Source: Terfezia claveryi
Taxonomy: Eukaryota > Ascomycota > Pezizomycetes > Pezizales > Pezizaceae
NCBI GenBank assembly: GCA_015179025.1
Contig: WHUX01000039.1
Location: 124,001 to 188,000 of the forward strand
Reading direction: 5' to 3'
DNA length: 64,000 nt
Positions 12,601 to 23,912 of the stretch are shown here, piece by piece (position 1 is the stretch's first letter; every line of letters begins with the position of its first letter). The notes below the pieces were generated by a model that was not told where the DNA came from, made no database searches, and worked only from the letters and a program-made list of their open reading frames with translations. A program made the translations under genes and the position numbers.

Positions 12601-13560
12601 ACTGTGACATGTTCTCTGGTTGTTCAAAAGTATATTTATCTTTCAGATGTAATAAAAAGGACTTCGGATAGATTCAAACGGCAAGCACGTTAATCAGCTT
12701 AGAAAAAACTAACGTGGGAGTGGAATCGGCACGGGGGTCATAAGTTGACTTCCCGGTGAAATTTTTGACGTCCCCACAAACTAAATTTTACTCAACAGCA
12801 AGATAGAGGATTTGTATACACCCAACCCATCAAAGGTTCAGTAGAATCTCTTTATTCAGAGAATTCACCCGGATTTCCATGCAAAGGGAACCCCAGCCCC
12901 CAGCCCATGATGCGTTTTGTAGCCTGGCTACACGAGAACCGGTCAACAATATGGGAGGAAAGAGGTTGATGGGGGAGGATTTGTTGGGTCCAGTGACTGA
13001 AGGCTTTCAATCAATAATGAACTGATCTCGTTTTTAGTTCCCCCTTCAGCACTAATATGTCGTGGCTTTGGAGCAGATAGAGGTCTACTAGTGGCTATGG
13101 AGTTAATAGTGGCAATACATGGCCTGTTCAATCTAGGATGCTACAACTGAAATGACCTGTGAAACCCAAGGAGTGTTTATTTAGAAGCAGAGTTCTCTTT
13201 AGCTAAGTAAGATGCTACAGAGAAGGATTCATTGTAAAGTTTTTGAGCGTGCAAAGATTGCACTGCTGTTTAGAGCTTGTATTGTGCAGACTTGCCTCCT
13301 ACATATATGTATTTTGTGTTCTACGACTTCGAGCGTTTAAAGATTGTAGGGCAGTAATCTTTAATATGATTTTTTTAGATCCTTCGTGCGGTGGATTTCA
13401 TTCTCCAGGTCATCAATCGTTGATAAAAAGTACTGAATGGGTAGCGGTCGGGGTCGAGACTACTGAATGGTCCATTGTGCATAGTATGCAGACTAGAATG
13501 AATACTGAGGGAATTCAATTTGCGTAATGCAGATTACATATGTGCTTGCATAGTACTAAT
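9671..13560. other. Intergenic, no gene supported
   Basis: No recognisable coding domain in nearly 4 kb. A (TA)n run with poly(T)/poly(A) lies at about 12380-12405. Frames such as 10079-10435 (minus), 10480-10710 (plus) and 13243-13527 (plus) match no family I know and have no supporting splice signals. Confidence 0.45.
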
Positions 13561-13564
13561 TTCT

Positions 13565-15720
13565 TTTTTTTTCTTTAAATACTCAGTACTCATATGCGGT
13601 CCGGTTAGGGAGACCGTGATAGCGACCCGAACCCCGCGTGGATTCAAGACTATGCAAGTTAATCTGCCAGGTCTGCTGCGCGTTAAATACAAAGATTGAC
13701 CGTGGTCAAGGCCTATACATCTGTCATTAGCCGGCTTGTGCCAGATGGATGCCCTCTATGGCGCATTGACCCGAGCCTGAGCCTAGAAAGAATTGAAGTG
13801 GAGGTGGAAGAAAGGGAGGTGGAAGGGAGACTTAAAAAAACTCGTGAGAATAAGGGAGCTCGTGAAAATAAGGGAGCTCGTGAAAATAAGGGAACTCGTG
13901 AAAAAAGAAAAATTGTCACCCCCACGCGTGAAAACTCGTGAAAAGGGAGCTCGTGAAAATCAGGGAGCTAGTGAAAAAAGAAGGAAGAAAATTTGTCAGA
14001 AAAACGCCTCTTTGTCCTCGAAACCTTCTCCCCTTCCTTCCTCCACTCCGGCTGTCCAAATCGTCCCATGTGCTCTTGTTTCCAGGAGGAACAGTAGGCA
14101 CTCAAATGTAATGTGCCGCTAATCCTCCGTCGGGTGTCCGCAACTGCATGCCCTGGTGTCTGCTTTGCCGAAAACTCACAGTGTGTGTATGTTTTAGTCG
14201 CACCTCCGTATCCCGCAACCCCTCTTCGTTCTCGCCTCCTTCTAGACGGCCTTAGAGGCAGCGCGTACGCCTCGCTACTTTGCTGTGCGTCCTGTGCCCT
14301 TGAGCTCTCCCAGAATTGACTCGTACGACGCCCTCTGATCCGCCTTCTCGTTTCCTTTGATGCCGATTTTGGCCTCTAACCCAAGAAATCTTTACGTCCT
14401 TGGAGTTTGCGAGTTCGATGAGGGTTCGCCTCGAACCCTGACCTTGGTGGAGATCCCTGGCTCATCTTGGAGACTGTTTGGACCGCAGCCCGCGAGTCGG
14501 ACAGGAATGCGATCATGTCCGAGACCTCTGTGCTGGGAGATATCATGGGGCTCGCCATCTGCTAACGTGGCCAAGTCCCCTAGGAAGCTGCTGTAGGTGG
14601 TACTCCTGTCTGCCTTTCCGATCCGTACTGTGTACTGCGCTGGTCATCGCTCCCTGCCTTCCTGTGCCGTCGGTAAAGCATATTCTCCAACCTTCGTCCA
14701 GGACTGTCCCGTTTGCAATGGGGGGAGGAGTCAAGAAACCCCGTACTGGTCGTCCAATTTGTCCTGGAGGGGCTCGGTGTTGGTGATCCAGCTGAGCTTC
14801 CCATGGCTGCTCCCGTGGTAGGCCCCTGTGATTTTCCCCAAGGCTTGATATTCCAGCCTCCTCAATGGCTCCAACTTCAGGGCTATGCCTGATCTGTTGT
14901 ACGGTGAAGATCGAATGGATATAGGGCTGTAAGGCTATTGGGCTCATGCCGCAGTTCGAATTTCCTAGCCTAACTAGGATTGTTAAGAGGCTTGTCAGCT
15001 CCCGGGCTTCCCTCACTTGCACAAATGGGCCAGTACGTAACCACTGGTAGTTGGAATGTCGGTTGGTTTATTGCATCAAGTCTGACACCCTATTCCTCTC
15101 ATAGATTGCGGGTTACCCCTCATCGAACCGACTAGGTGTCAAGGGGACAGTTTCCCCAGTTTTCTCCCGAGGAGGACGCGCTCCCCGTGGGCTTGTTCGT
15201 AGGGAGCTTGATGTCTTCGTCGAAGGATCGTTTCTCTTGACCCGGCGCCTAGCTTGGTGCATCCTTGTGCTGGACCTTTGCTTATGGAATGCTAACCTGC
15301 TTTCCTTGTCGAGATCCCACTTCAGGTCATCTTGTGTTGCGGCTTCCTCTAGCGCAGCGTTGACAAGTTCGACTACCATGTTGTTTCCCTGCTTGTCCAG
15401 GTTGCTCACGGCGAGGGGTTGATATCGTCGACGTAGGAGAAAATGTTGATGGCCGGACTGACTGGACCTTCTCGGTGAATGTTGAGTCTTGTGCTGCGCC
15501 TGGGTACTTGTGGAGCCGCTAGCTTCTGGTCGATGGAGAGGCCCTTTCCAAGTTCGCCGCAATATCGATTAGCAAGAAAACAGGAGAAAGCGGGCTGCCC
15601 TGCGGCGTCCCTTCATCCACCATGCCGATGATGCATGGTACTAGAACGTGAACTGAGGGTAACGTTTGACCCTTCTTCGAATTGTAATGCAGAAAGTTTG
15701 GAAAAGCAAGACTACTGCGA
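13565..15720 (-). mobile_element. Decayed Tad-like LINE, RT to 3' tail, minus strand
   Basis: Reading on the minus strand from about 15720 down, this is a 5'-truncated, frameshifted LINE. The reverse transcriptase palm motif EGTPQGSPLSPVFLLI is at about 15565-15622 and the catalytic FSYVDDIN box at about 15418-15444. The C-terminal RT segment LLTILVRLGNSN.GMSP lies near 14940-14990. RNase H follows with CFTDGTGR (about 14665) and MIAFLSDSRAAVQTV (about 14470-14510), then a zinc knuckle (CSCGHPTED) at about 14130-14160 and TWDDLDSPEWRKEGE near 14050. The 3' UTR contains a tandem block (13838-13975), the GGCAGATTAACTTGC motif and the tail next to 'tactcagtactcatatg'. It is a pseudogene copy. 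Confidence 0.8.
13838..13975 (-). repeat. Short tandem repeat in LINE 3' UTR
   Basis: About six copies of an 18-bp unit, on the plus strand AAGGGAGCTCGTGAAAAT with variants, lie inside the minus-strand LINE 3' UTR. The same core in the LINE orientation (ttttcacgag) occurs in the LINE fragment at 5.1-5.3 kb, so it belongs to the element. The frame at 13696-13941 that reads (ENKGAR)n is a by-product. Confidence 0.65.
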
Positions 15721-17929
15721 TAATAATATACACTGGCTCTCTTTGTATCACGTTATCGATTCAACGCCGGCTCCCCTTTCAACCTCAACTGTTCCTTTAA
15801 TTCTGCTCAACTATCCCCACTCAACTCTACTAAAGGTCAGCCCTATAAGGCCTCAACTTTAATGCATGTCCATGCTAGATCAAGTATGGATGAGACGCTT
15901 TAAAGGGAATCATTTTTCTTGGGGCACTCCCCGAGCAATTCTGAGTACTCCCAAGACTTTCTCCTCCAAGTTCCAGAAGCTATGTCTTCTCAATCTTCAG
16001 GGGGGAAACAGGAAGTAGATGCAAAGTACAACACGACAGTAGAAGTGAAGAACTTGTTTTCTGAGGTGAAGGAAAGAGAATAGAGAGGCGAGAAAGGCAT
16101 AAATAATCCTCCGAGATCTGCTCAATCAATCTGCCGTTTTCAGAATCTTCCCGACTCTGTGAACCAGATCGGCTGTCCTGCTCGGTTGAGCTCCACTTTG
16201 CTCCTTTTGGCCCCTACTCTGGAAATGCAATCCACGTAGATGACGATGTGTATTAAAGACCCGATTCCTTTTACTCCAGGGGGTAAAGCTTTTGTCCAGG
16301 AGCGTTCCTATCTTGGGGCATGCGAGTTGCCTAATCTTGGCCTGATGAATACTGAGTTGATCTGAACGCTATGCCCATCTTCTTGAGTCTTCTTTTGTGA
16401 AATTTGGAATTGTGAGTATGATATGATCCTGTATCTCGTTTTATGGGAGGGTATGAGATTGCTCCCATCTCCTCTGCGTGATTTCTCTGAATCAGATTCT
16501 GATGCTTCTGCTGGCGAGCTCTGTAGAGACGTTTTTGGTCAACCATGATCTTATCTAGGATCGAGGCTCTTTTGTCAAGGGAATAGACCTTCTGAGTCTA
16601 TGGGAGTCCTGTTTTCTCGTAAGCCTCTTTCCGACTCTTCTCGATCTACTCTTCAATTGCCTTTACCTTTTTGTTCTGCTATCGTCTCGCAATGAGGGCA
16701 TTAAGCTGTTTCTTTATGGCATCATTCAATGTCTGTAGCCCCTCAAACTGTTACCTCATTGGTGACATTGTTCAGGTCTTTGCCTTGAGGCAGGTTTGAT
16801 CTCCCGGCTGGCCTTGTGGGTTGGCCTTGTGGGTTGGCCTGGTGCCCTTTATTGCTATGGTGTTTCTAATGGATTTGTTCATTTGACGGACTGCCACCAC
16901 TATAGCTACATTGTTTTGACCGTGGCAAGGTGGCTATCCTCTTGAAGGCAGTGTCTATTGTGCTGATGGCGGCAGCTGCGCAAGCTATCACTGCACTCGA
17001 TATCGGCAGTAACGGTATTGAGGTAAGGGATCAAAGATCTGAGATTGCCGGTTGAAGATAAGCGCCTTGTCTCAGTCGTCGTCTTTCGATGTGTTGGTGG
17101 TTATGACAGTAGGGAACATCCGAAGCCCGGGTTGGTCCGCAATCGACGTTGATAAAATTCGTGTCGGTTGATGGAGAGGCCTCCGGAAGGCTTAATTGGC
17201 TGGAGGGCTAAGTAGATGGAAACGTTCCAGAGATATCCCGCCTCCCATCTTTTGTATGAGTTAGTCCACGAAACAGTCAGTTAAAGTAATAAAATGAAAC
17301 TCACCTTGCCTTCTGCGATGAAACCGCAAACACTGCCTTAATATATCCCATTTCTCTTCCAAAATGTCAATACCCACGGTTGACCTTCTTCACCAATGAT
17401 CAACACTTCCCTCCATGTGATCTCCAACTGCAATGGCCGCTCTCTATGTGTATGTGGTTGTTCCATAGGCGGGTTTGCTCAATCCATATCAGACTAGGAG
17501 TTTCTCATGAGTTCAGATTTTGTGCAAGTAGCTCCGTTATACCGGTAGAGGGCATGTATTGATTCATCGTATATTAACAATGCTAAACTAATCACAAACG
17601 GCTGACATACTTTATAATGGATACGAACAGTAGACTCGAGGTTAGTGTTGTGATCGGAGTTGTAAGGAAGATGGCAGGAGGTGCAGAAATACAAATTTGA
17701 ACAAACCTACCTAGGCTCCAGAATGGGCACAGATAATATCTCCGTATGTATCGCAGTGGAGGGTTTGCGATACGATGTTTGATAGGCGTGTGGTTACGTA
17801 CAGCCTAATTCATCCCTCCACTCCACGGATTTAAAGGTTCATTGATAGGCTTATCAGTAGGTTATTACCCTATAAATGGCTGACAGGTATTATCATTACC
17901 CTTATTACAAAGCTATCCAAGATAAACCA
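15721..17929. other. Intergenic, no gene supported
   Basis: Frames are short and unrecognisable. A fragment at about 15770-15850 ('ctcaactatccccactcaactc') resembles the satellite of 5.7-6.5 kb. Nothing else is supported. Confidence 0.45.
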
Positions 17930-18064
17930 AGCATCCCACAAACCGAGGACGCTGTCACAAACCGTCACAAACCGAAGACAGTGTCAAAAACCAGAGGACC
18001 ACCACTGGCATAATTCATTCCTCGAACATCCCATAAGCCAAAGTCGATTTCACAAACCAGAACA
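17930..18064 (+). promoter_or_regulatory. Upstream region of the Clr2-domain gene with CACAAACCG repeats
   Basis: The 130 bp before the chosen ATG contain several near-copies of 'cacaaaccg' or 'caaaaaccag' (about 17937-18060), mixed with 'gaagac/gaggac' motifs. They could be 5' UTR or promoter sequence. No TATA box or splice site that fixes the transcript start is clear. Confidence 0.3.
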
Positions 18065-19229
18065 ATGGCGATAACACGACAGCGGTCCGCCTTCCTCAGA
18101 AACCAGGGTCAGCAACCTACAAGAAGCACAAATGCTACTGCCTCAACTGTAACAAAGGCAGCAAAACGGCAGCCGTCCGCCCGCTCCCGAAAGCATCAGA
18201 AACCTACAACCAAGCGAGACCCTACCCCTGGTGAAACAATTACGGTAAAACGACAGTCGCCCCTTCCAATCAACAATCAGGTTCAGCAACCTGCAACAAA
18301 CACAAACACTACCTCTTCACGAGACGGTAACACCGGTACACCGAATGACTTCAACCCTTTCTCGCTACAATTGATGCAAAGAATGGACCTAAGTAACCCC
18401 AGCTTCATCAACATGATTTACTCGGATGGGCAAGCCGAGATTCCTTCGGCAACGGGATTAGGAATGACTCCCAATAGGCCCCCAGCGGATATGATTAAGC
18501 ATCCGGATGAAGATGTTAAAGACACGATGGTGTACTATAAGCCATGCGAGCCGAATTCGAACACTCATACATTTTGGAGGATTGAGCTGGGAACGCAGCT
18601 GGTTGCACATATGGAGCCGGAGAAGTTCAATTTGAGCCCGTCTTTGTATTGCTTGCAGGCGTTGCCGGAAGGGTATGCACTGTTGGATCTATATTCGCAC
18701 TCGAAGGCAGGCGTAAGTGTTCTCTTGGGCACCAGTAGGGAGGCGCTGGGTAGAGTGTAGACTGACCCTTTGTGGTTGCTAGGATGAACCAACGATCAGG
18801 ACGTATCTATTCGGCCACCCGAATGGACCCAACAGTCAGTACGAAAGCCCACGGCAATTCCTAGACCACTTAATGTGGCTGGCAGCAGACAAGGACCACA
18901 ATAAGGCGAATTGTGGATGTATAATCTGCAAAGGAAGTGGACAGTTAGACAAAAGACCAGCAACCCCTCCACCGCAGGTGGCATCTGGTGCGGAGCCTGC
19001 GAAAATTCCAGTGACTGCAACTACTGCAGCAGCTCCGGTACCAGCCATGCCGAGAAAAGAGGCGGCTGCAACAGCCATGGCTGCGCTGCTGCTTCTCCAG
19101 CAACAGCAGGAGTCCGAGAGGGAGACAGTTCCAAAAGCTACTCCCTCGGAGCATCCACCCCTACCGTGCAGTAACCATAACCTCATCAGCCGCCAGGGCA
19201 AGCCTGTAGTCCTAGGTTTGCTTTATTGA
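18065..19229 (+). CDS. Protein with Clr2-like transcription-silencing domain (two exons)
   Basis: Exon 1 is 18065-18712 and exon 2 is 18783-19229, joined in phase 0 over a 70-nt intron with donor GTAAGT, branch-like ctgac and acceptor TTGCTAG; the product is 364 aa. The N-terminal third is basic and rich in Q, T and R, probably disordered. Across the splice runs LPEGYALLDLYSHSKAG, then DEPTIRTYLFGHPNG and SPRQFLDHLMWLAADKD, ending in NCGCIICKG. This order (LPEGY, YLFGHP, F.SP.EF..H..WL, C.C..C) is that of the fungal Clr2 transcription-silencing domain, named after fission yeast cryptic loci regulator 2, a subunit of the SHREC heterochromatin complex. The C terminus is Ala/Pro/Gln-rich. A nuclear, chromatin-linked role is inferred from the family; proteins with only this domain are often uncharacterised. 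No disabling mutation is visible. The ATG is the first in frame. Confidence 0.72.
18713..18782 (+). other. Intron of the Clr2-domain gene
   Basis: It starts GTAAGTG, ends TTGCTAG and contains GACTGACCC as a likely branch point about 35 nt from the acceptor. Removal joins SKAG to DEPTIRTYLFG, the order expected in the Clr2-like domain. Confidence 0.75.
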
Positions 19230-20467
19230 TGGAATAGGGGCCTATATGTTAAACTATCTGCTGGGATGTCTGTTGGAAAGGTATATTGGATCCTCGGCCG
19301 GGCTGGTTGTAGGTTCCATAGTTGAGTCTGTTGGGGTTGAGGGGAAACATTGCTTGGTATCTCGTTGCTCATAGTTAAGAAAACTTTTGGTTTATTTTCG
19401 GGGAATGTTTCTCACGGTTGAGAGTGTTACTTTCTGTAGTATCTTCAAATGAAAATAGCTTCCTAATTGCAATACAAGGTTAATAGGTCGCCCCGGGACG
19501 ATTCCGTTGCTTGTAACGTTGCTTTTTTTTTGCTTTGGGAAGCGACTAAGCCACGATCAGACCTTGCCTAACTCTGGCTTAGCATTTTGCAAACGACAAC
19601 CACAGCAATGGCTGTATTGCCAATTTATTTTGCTTGGCACCGTACACATTCACAATGGCGGAACGGTGGCGCAGAAACCCTGCTTTCCATATTGACACCT
19701 AAGCCCGTGGAAGGTCCGCTGGGGTATGGAGAAGCCGCCACAACTGCGCAGAATTCGCCGTGGAGAAGCTCAGAGAGGAGAGGGAGTTAAGGGTGTTGAG
19801 CACAACCCGCGGGGGGGGGGGGGGGGTTTAAGGCGCTGGAGAGGAGAGCGCTGTGGGTCGTTATGCTGCGGGAGACACAAGAGGACCTGTTTGACACTCG
19901 GTTTGCGGATGTTAACCCCCCTTGAAATTCCCTGACTTGTTCAGTACTGATTTCATATAGAGAGTTCGTCGCCCGCGTAATGTTTTCGTTATTTTTCTGG
20001 GGTTTGTCTTCTGATGGAGTACATGCATGTAAGAGCGAAGATTGTAGGTGTTGGGGGGTCCGCTGGGGTGGACGTTGTGAATTTTACATAATCGAACGTA
20101 TATATCATACCAAATCGGCACTGAAGGAAGAGTATCCAAATAAGCGAAATGAACCGATTTTAAGAAGATTTGGTTGACGGAGACTGACAGAAGATGAAGC
20201 TTCACTAGATTGATTCCCGTAGGAACTTTAGCAATCGTTGCTGGTTGGAGTATTAAGAATCAAACCGACCTGCCATTGCCATTTTTCGGTGCACGGGCCT
20301 CGTGTAGCGCCAACAATCTTTAATGTGCGATCCCGCTTATCGATTGGTGCTGTTAGATGTTGTGCTTCTTTCCACTCTGTTGCCATATCCCGCTCCATCT
20401 TTAGGTCGTTAACAGCGTCGCAGAGGCAGTGGCCGAGGTTTTTTTTTTTAAAAAAAAAAACTCTATA
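19230..20467. other. Intergenic, with a 16-nt G run
   Basis: No gene supported. A homopolymer of 16 G lies at 19811-19826 and a T(n)A(n) junction at about 20440-20460. The latter resembles the AT tails at LINE ends elsewhere. Confidence 0.45.
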
Positions 20468-20535
20468 GAGCCTTACGCTATGAGATGGTCCCGTTCCCTC
20501 ATTCTAAAAGACTCGGTACGCCCACGGAACAACGG
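20468..20535. repeat. Dispersed repeat, copy 2 (copy 1 at 3625-3690)
   Basis: Close match to 3625-3690, including 'taaaagactcggtac'. Here it directly follows the T/A tail and leads into the GA-rich minisatellite. Confidence 0.55.
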
Positions 20536-20554
20536 AACTCACATCGAACTGTAG

Positions 20555-20930
20555 AAGACCCAGTAGCGGAGGTAGCGCAGGTAATAGTGGAGATAGCTGT
20601 TGTAGGGGAGAGAGCAGGGAGAGGGGGTGGAGATAGTGGAGGCAGAGGACATAGAGGAGATCGACATAGTGGAGGCGGAGGTCGCAGAGACAGTGGTAGA
20701 GGTAGCGGAGGTAAGAGCGGAAGTAAAGCGGTGAAGATAGTGGAGGCGAAGGAGATAGAGGAGATGGAGATAGTGGGCGCGGAGATGGAGATAGTAGGCA
20801 CGGAGATAGCAGTGGTACTGGTGAGAGCGGTGGAGATAGCGGAGCTGGCGATAGTGGAGGCGCGGAGCTGGCGATACTGGGGAGTGGAGATAGGCGGTGG
20901 GCGGAGGAGATAGCGGCGATTGCGATAGCA
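20555..20930 (+). repeat. GA-rich degenerate minisatellite
   Basis: About 375 bp of imperfect repeats around GTGGAGATAGTGGAGGCGGAG, almost purely purine on the plus strand apart from regular T and C. The frames on both strands (20485-20913 plus; 20499-20801 and 20539-20979 minus) are low-complexity by-products. Confidence 0.7.
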
Positions 20931-21024
20931 GAGGCGCAGATCGGGGAGCTAGTGGCCGGGGATTAGCGGAGGCAGACATATACTTCTACCACTTGACCTC
21001 CGAGAGAAAAATACTAACCCTTCC

Positions 21025-21125
21025 CTACCTCTTTCCATCTCCGCCATCTCCACTACCACCACGACCACCACCGCCGCTTCCACCACCACCGCCTCCCTCA
21101 GCTATCTCTACTTTCTCTACTCCCT
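21025..21125 (-). repeat. CT-rich inverted counterpart of the minisatellite
   Basis: The plus strand reads 'ctccgccatctccactacc' followed by '(c)accaccgcc' units and 'tatctctac'. This is the reverse complement of the GA-rich block about 100 bp upstream, so the two form an imperfect inverted repeat. Confidence 0.55.
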
Positions 21126-21616
21126 CTGCCGCAGCGCCTCTGCCTACGGTAGACATACGGGAATATTTCGTACCTGCCACCTCTGAGGGTTATAAAAATA
21201 ATCAGGGAACATCCCACGAATACAGTACATCATAGCAAATGAAAAGAAGAACCCACCTCGAAAGCCTCGTGAAACGGGCATGAAGGTGTTATCCACCGCG
21301 CACGGAGCAATATGATTTAGTTTAGAGTTGGATGTATAACACATTGTGGCCGTAACCGCAACCATCACACAACTCGAATATTAATAGAACGAATAACCAC
21401 AACTCCCAAGATGAATAAACCGTCGGAAGATCCAGAACTTAGCGGGGAGGCTGTCACTCGAACTGATGGGTAAAAGCAATGACCCCGCATGACGTTTGTC
21501 CGCCGTACAGTGCCACATTCCTTGATATATAGAACATTCGATATTTTGCCGTGATGATATTGCATTTATAATGCAATCCTCAAGCCAATCCTTCCAACAT
21601 CGCCAAAAGACGATTT

Positions 21617-22355
21617 GTGATTGACCTTCAGGGTTATCCTTTCTTCGATTCCTATGTTTTGATTAACATTGCCCTGGATATATACACCCGTGCAGGAATG
21701 GAAGCTACCGGTGTTCTACAGCTACCGAGAGAACTTCAGTATCTCTCCAATGCTCCAGTATGGCAAAATCTTCAACCAAGAGGCTTGAGTGATATTTGCG
21801 TGCTTCTGATACTGACTGTGTGCAGGCAATGAATAGTCCAATGAATGTTCCACGAGTTTTCTTAAAGAAAGATGCTACTGGGTGGAGGACACCCTCATTG
21901 CCATACTGGGGTAAAATGCCTACGGAGACTTAGTCGGAGGCAAGATGCATTCCGAGTCCGGTTCGAAATGGGCTAGAATGGCGGCTGAGCAGGTTAATGC
22001 GGTGTTCCAACAGAGCTGTTGGCCCTTTTTCGTCAATGCTGTATGGGGTGCCACTGTCCTCAGGTATCCCAATATAAAACGCCAGTAAATATTTGCGAAC
22101 CCATGCTGACAAAACGTCTGTAGCGGAACTGGATTCTCGGCTAAAGGAGAAATGCGGTCATTAGATTGTTCTGCCCTTGTTAACCAATCTTAATGGAGTA
22201 TGCTTTTGATTGGTACTTGCAGCGACTATCCCTCGGCAGAGGGGGTTGTATACTTGCGAAATTGGGACTTCAACTATGTTGCAATAATCACGGAACTAGA
22301 AGGTCTTGAAAATATTGTCAAAGGTCTGGGGATCAGAACGGTTCCAGTGTATTGA
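21617..22355 (+). pseudogene. Decayed paralogue of the 35.5 kb unknown gene
   Basis: The segment ending at 22355 reads DYPSAEGVVYLRNWDFNYVA, matching DYSIVEGAIYLRNWDWNYVA of the gene at 35566-35928. Upstream it aligns further (LKEKCGH against LMKKYGH, then VLPLL against VLPVL). Along that alignment a glutamate codon is replaced by TAG, and one base is missing after 'ggagtatg', so the copy cannot encode the full protein. Further 5', SNAPVWQN (about 21750) matches RNLPVWIN upstream of the other copy. 'tgcttctgatactgactgtgtgcag' there aligns with the presumed acceptor region of the 35.5 kb gene, suggesting a shared intron. The family is not recognised. A minus-strand frame at 21930-22112 overlaps it and is not explained. 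Confidence 0.6.
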
Positions 22356-22784
22356 GTTTTAACGTCGAAATTTGAGGATGAAGATGCGTAGTAACAATTG
22401 TATTAGCAAGGAAGGAGACGCCCCACAAAGCTCGTTTATGTAATCTACTATGGATGATAAGACTACAGAATAAACTCCTCACGAATATCTAGAGTTTCTT
22501 CTGCAAAAGACTCTACCAGAGCACACATACAATACAAGACATCAGCTTTTATAAGGCTTTTCAATGAAGATACACAGAGGGGAGTCATAGTGAAGAAACC
22601 TTTGTAGTGAGAGTCCTTCAACGCGAGACAAGCGTGAAACAGAATACTGATGGAGAAAGCAGACGCGATTTATCATTATAAGAGAGTCTTTAGAGTTGAA
22701 GGGCAAGAAACATTTGAATTGAAGTGGAACAGCAGAACAATCTATAAATTATTTTAAAAGCCATCATACCTCAAGACAACAAAC

Positions 22785-23912
22785 ATGACGACGTTACCGC
22801 AAAACATCAAAGTGGAATACCTGCTCATGTTTAACGGTACGCCCGAAGATTTACAACAGTTCGATGCTTCTGTGAGACTCTGCCTTCTAACGCAAAATTT
22901 TCCACTTTACTATGGAGGATGGGTCAAGAGTGAGCCAGATAATGACTACGAGTATGTCGCACCAGGGGCAGCAAATTCAAAGTCGAACTATCAGATGGAT
23001 ATGTAAAAGTCTGTGTGCAGACATCGCCACCATGTTCGAAGGAGCCACACTCACCTGGTGGGATGACTATGACGCAAGGGCAGATAATCCCTGGAAAAAG
23101 CATGAATCTGTGAGCCGGGCATTCCGAATGGCAGACGCACGACCGTGGAAGTATCCCTATTCGAGCTCAAAAAATCAATTCAATGCAACGCACAAACGGC
23201 GAAAATTGGTCCCAGAAAGCTATACTCGGCGCACACGAGGAGCCAGCTAAATTGTGCAAGAGAGGGCCATGTCGCGAAGGATTGCAAAATTGCCCTCGAT
23301 ATTTCCCGTACCCAAAAATCAAGCACAAGTTCTCAGAACGCAAGAGAATGCCGTTCTATTGATATCGCCTCATCTGTGTGGGTGGTAAATTCTGTTGCCG
23401 ACTGCGTCAACGAAGACAGTGACGAACATTCTGTTTCTTCTGCTGAAAACCCCGACTTCCCTGTTTTACCAATATGGTATGCTGAAAGTGAGATTTTACA
23501 CTACCTAAGATTCCACTAGTCTGGCTTGCACTAGCCCCTCCCCAGGATTCCACAAGGGATAGCCCAAAATCCTACCGGTTGTCTGTGGACAATGAGTGGG
23601 AGCCTAACTGGCCAGCCACTTGTTACCAAATGGGACACCGGAGCTGTTGTTTGTGTAGCTCCTGCTTATACCATCAGCCAGACCGGGACCTTTTGGTCAG
23701 AAAAGTCAGATCTCGACTTTATAATGGCGGATGGTGCAAGGATTTCCCCTATTGGCGTTGCAGAAAGCTTTGTTTTTCGCATGCTAAACCCATTTTTTTC
23801 AGGTTCCCTGCTATATTGTTCCGTCGGCCAATTACCAACTGTTATTGGGAACACAATTCATTGTAACTGCAGGAGCGGCGTTGTTTCCAAGATGGGGAAA
23901 GGTTGTGATTAA
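22785..23912 (+). pseudogene. Retrotransposon gag/protease relic
   Basis: Successive frames give pieces of a retroelement polyprotein. First MTTLPQNIKVEYLLMFNG and TPEDLQQFDASV, which is gag-like; then FEGATLTWWDDY, a typical gag capsid-like phrase. Next comes CAREGHVAKDC, a zinc-knuckle remnant of the CX2CX4HX4C type. Last is TKWDTGAVVCV followed by MADGARISPIGVAE and TVIGNTIH, which fits a retropepsin-like aspartic protease with the D-T-G-A active-site motif. At least three frame changes separate the parts, so it is not expressible. No reverse transcriptase follows within the next kilobase and no LTRs were found. An ultrashort insertion at 23517-23544 lies between knuckle and protease. Confidence 0.6.
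23508..23553 (+). mobile_element. Ultrashort insertion, 28 nt, near-perfect target duplication
   Basis: Insert 23517-23544 begins TAGTCTGGCTTGCAC and contains CCCCTCCCC. The flanks AGATTCCAC (23508-23516) and GGATTCCAC (23545-23553) agree at 8 of 9 positions. It lies inside the gag/protease relic. Confidence 0.7.

Noticed and set aside
13489..13500. Further CAGACTA or TAGTCTGG matches (also near 2093, 17490, 33941, 45031, 52311, 58605) as short-family members
   Set aside because: They match only 7-9 bases of the fixed end and have no 9-bp direct repeats at the expected positions.
20485..20913. Gly/Glu/Val-rich 142-residue protein
   Set aside because: It is entirely within the GA-rich minisatellite, and the opposite strand is equally open.
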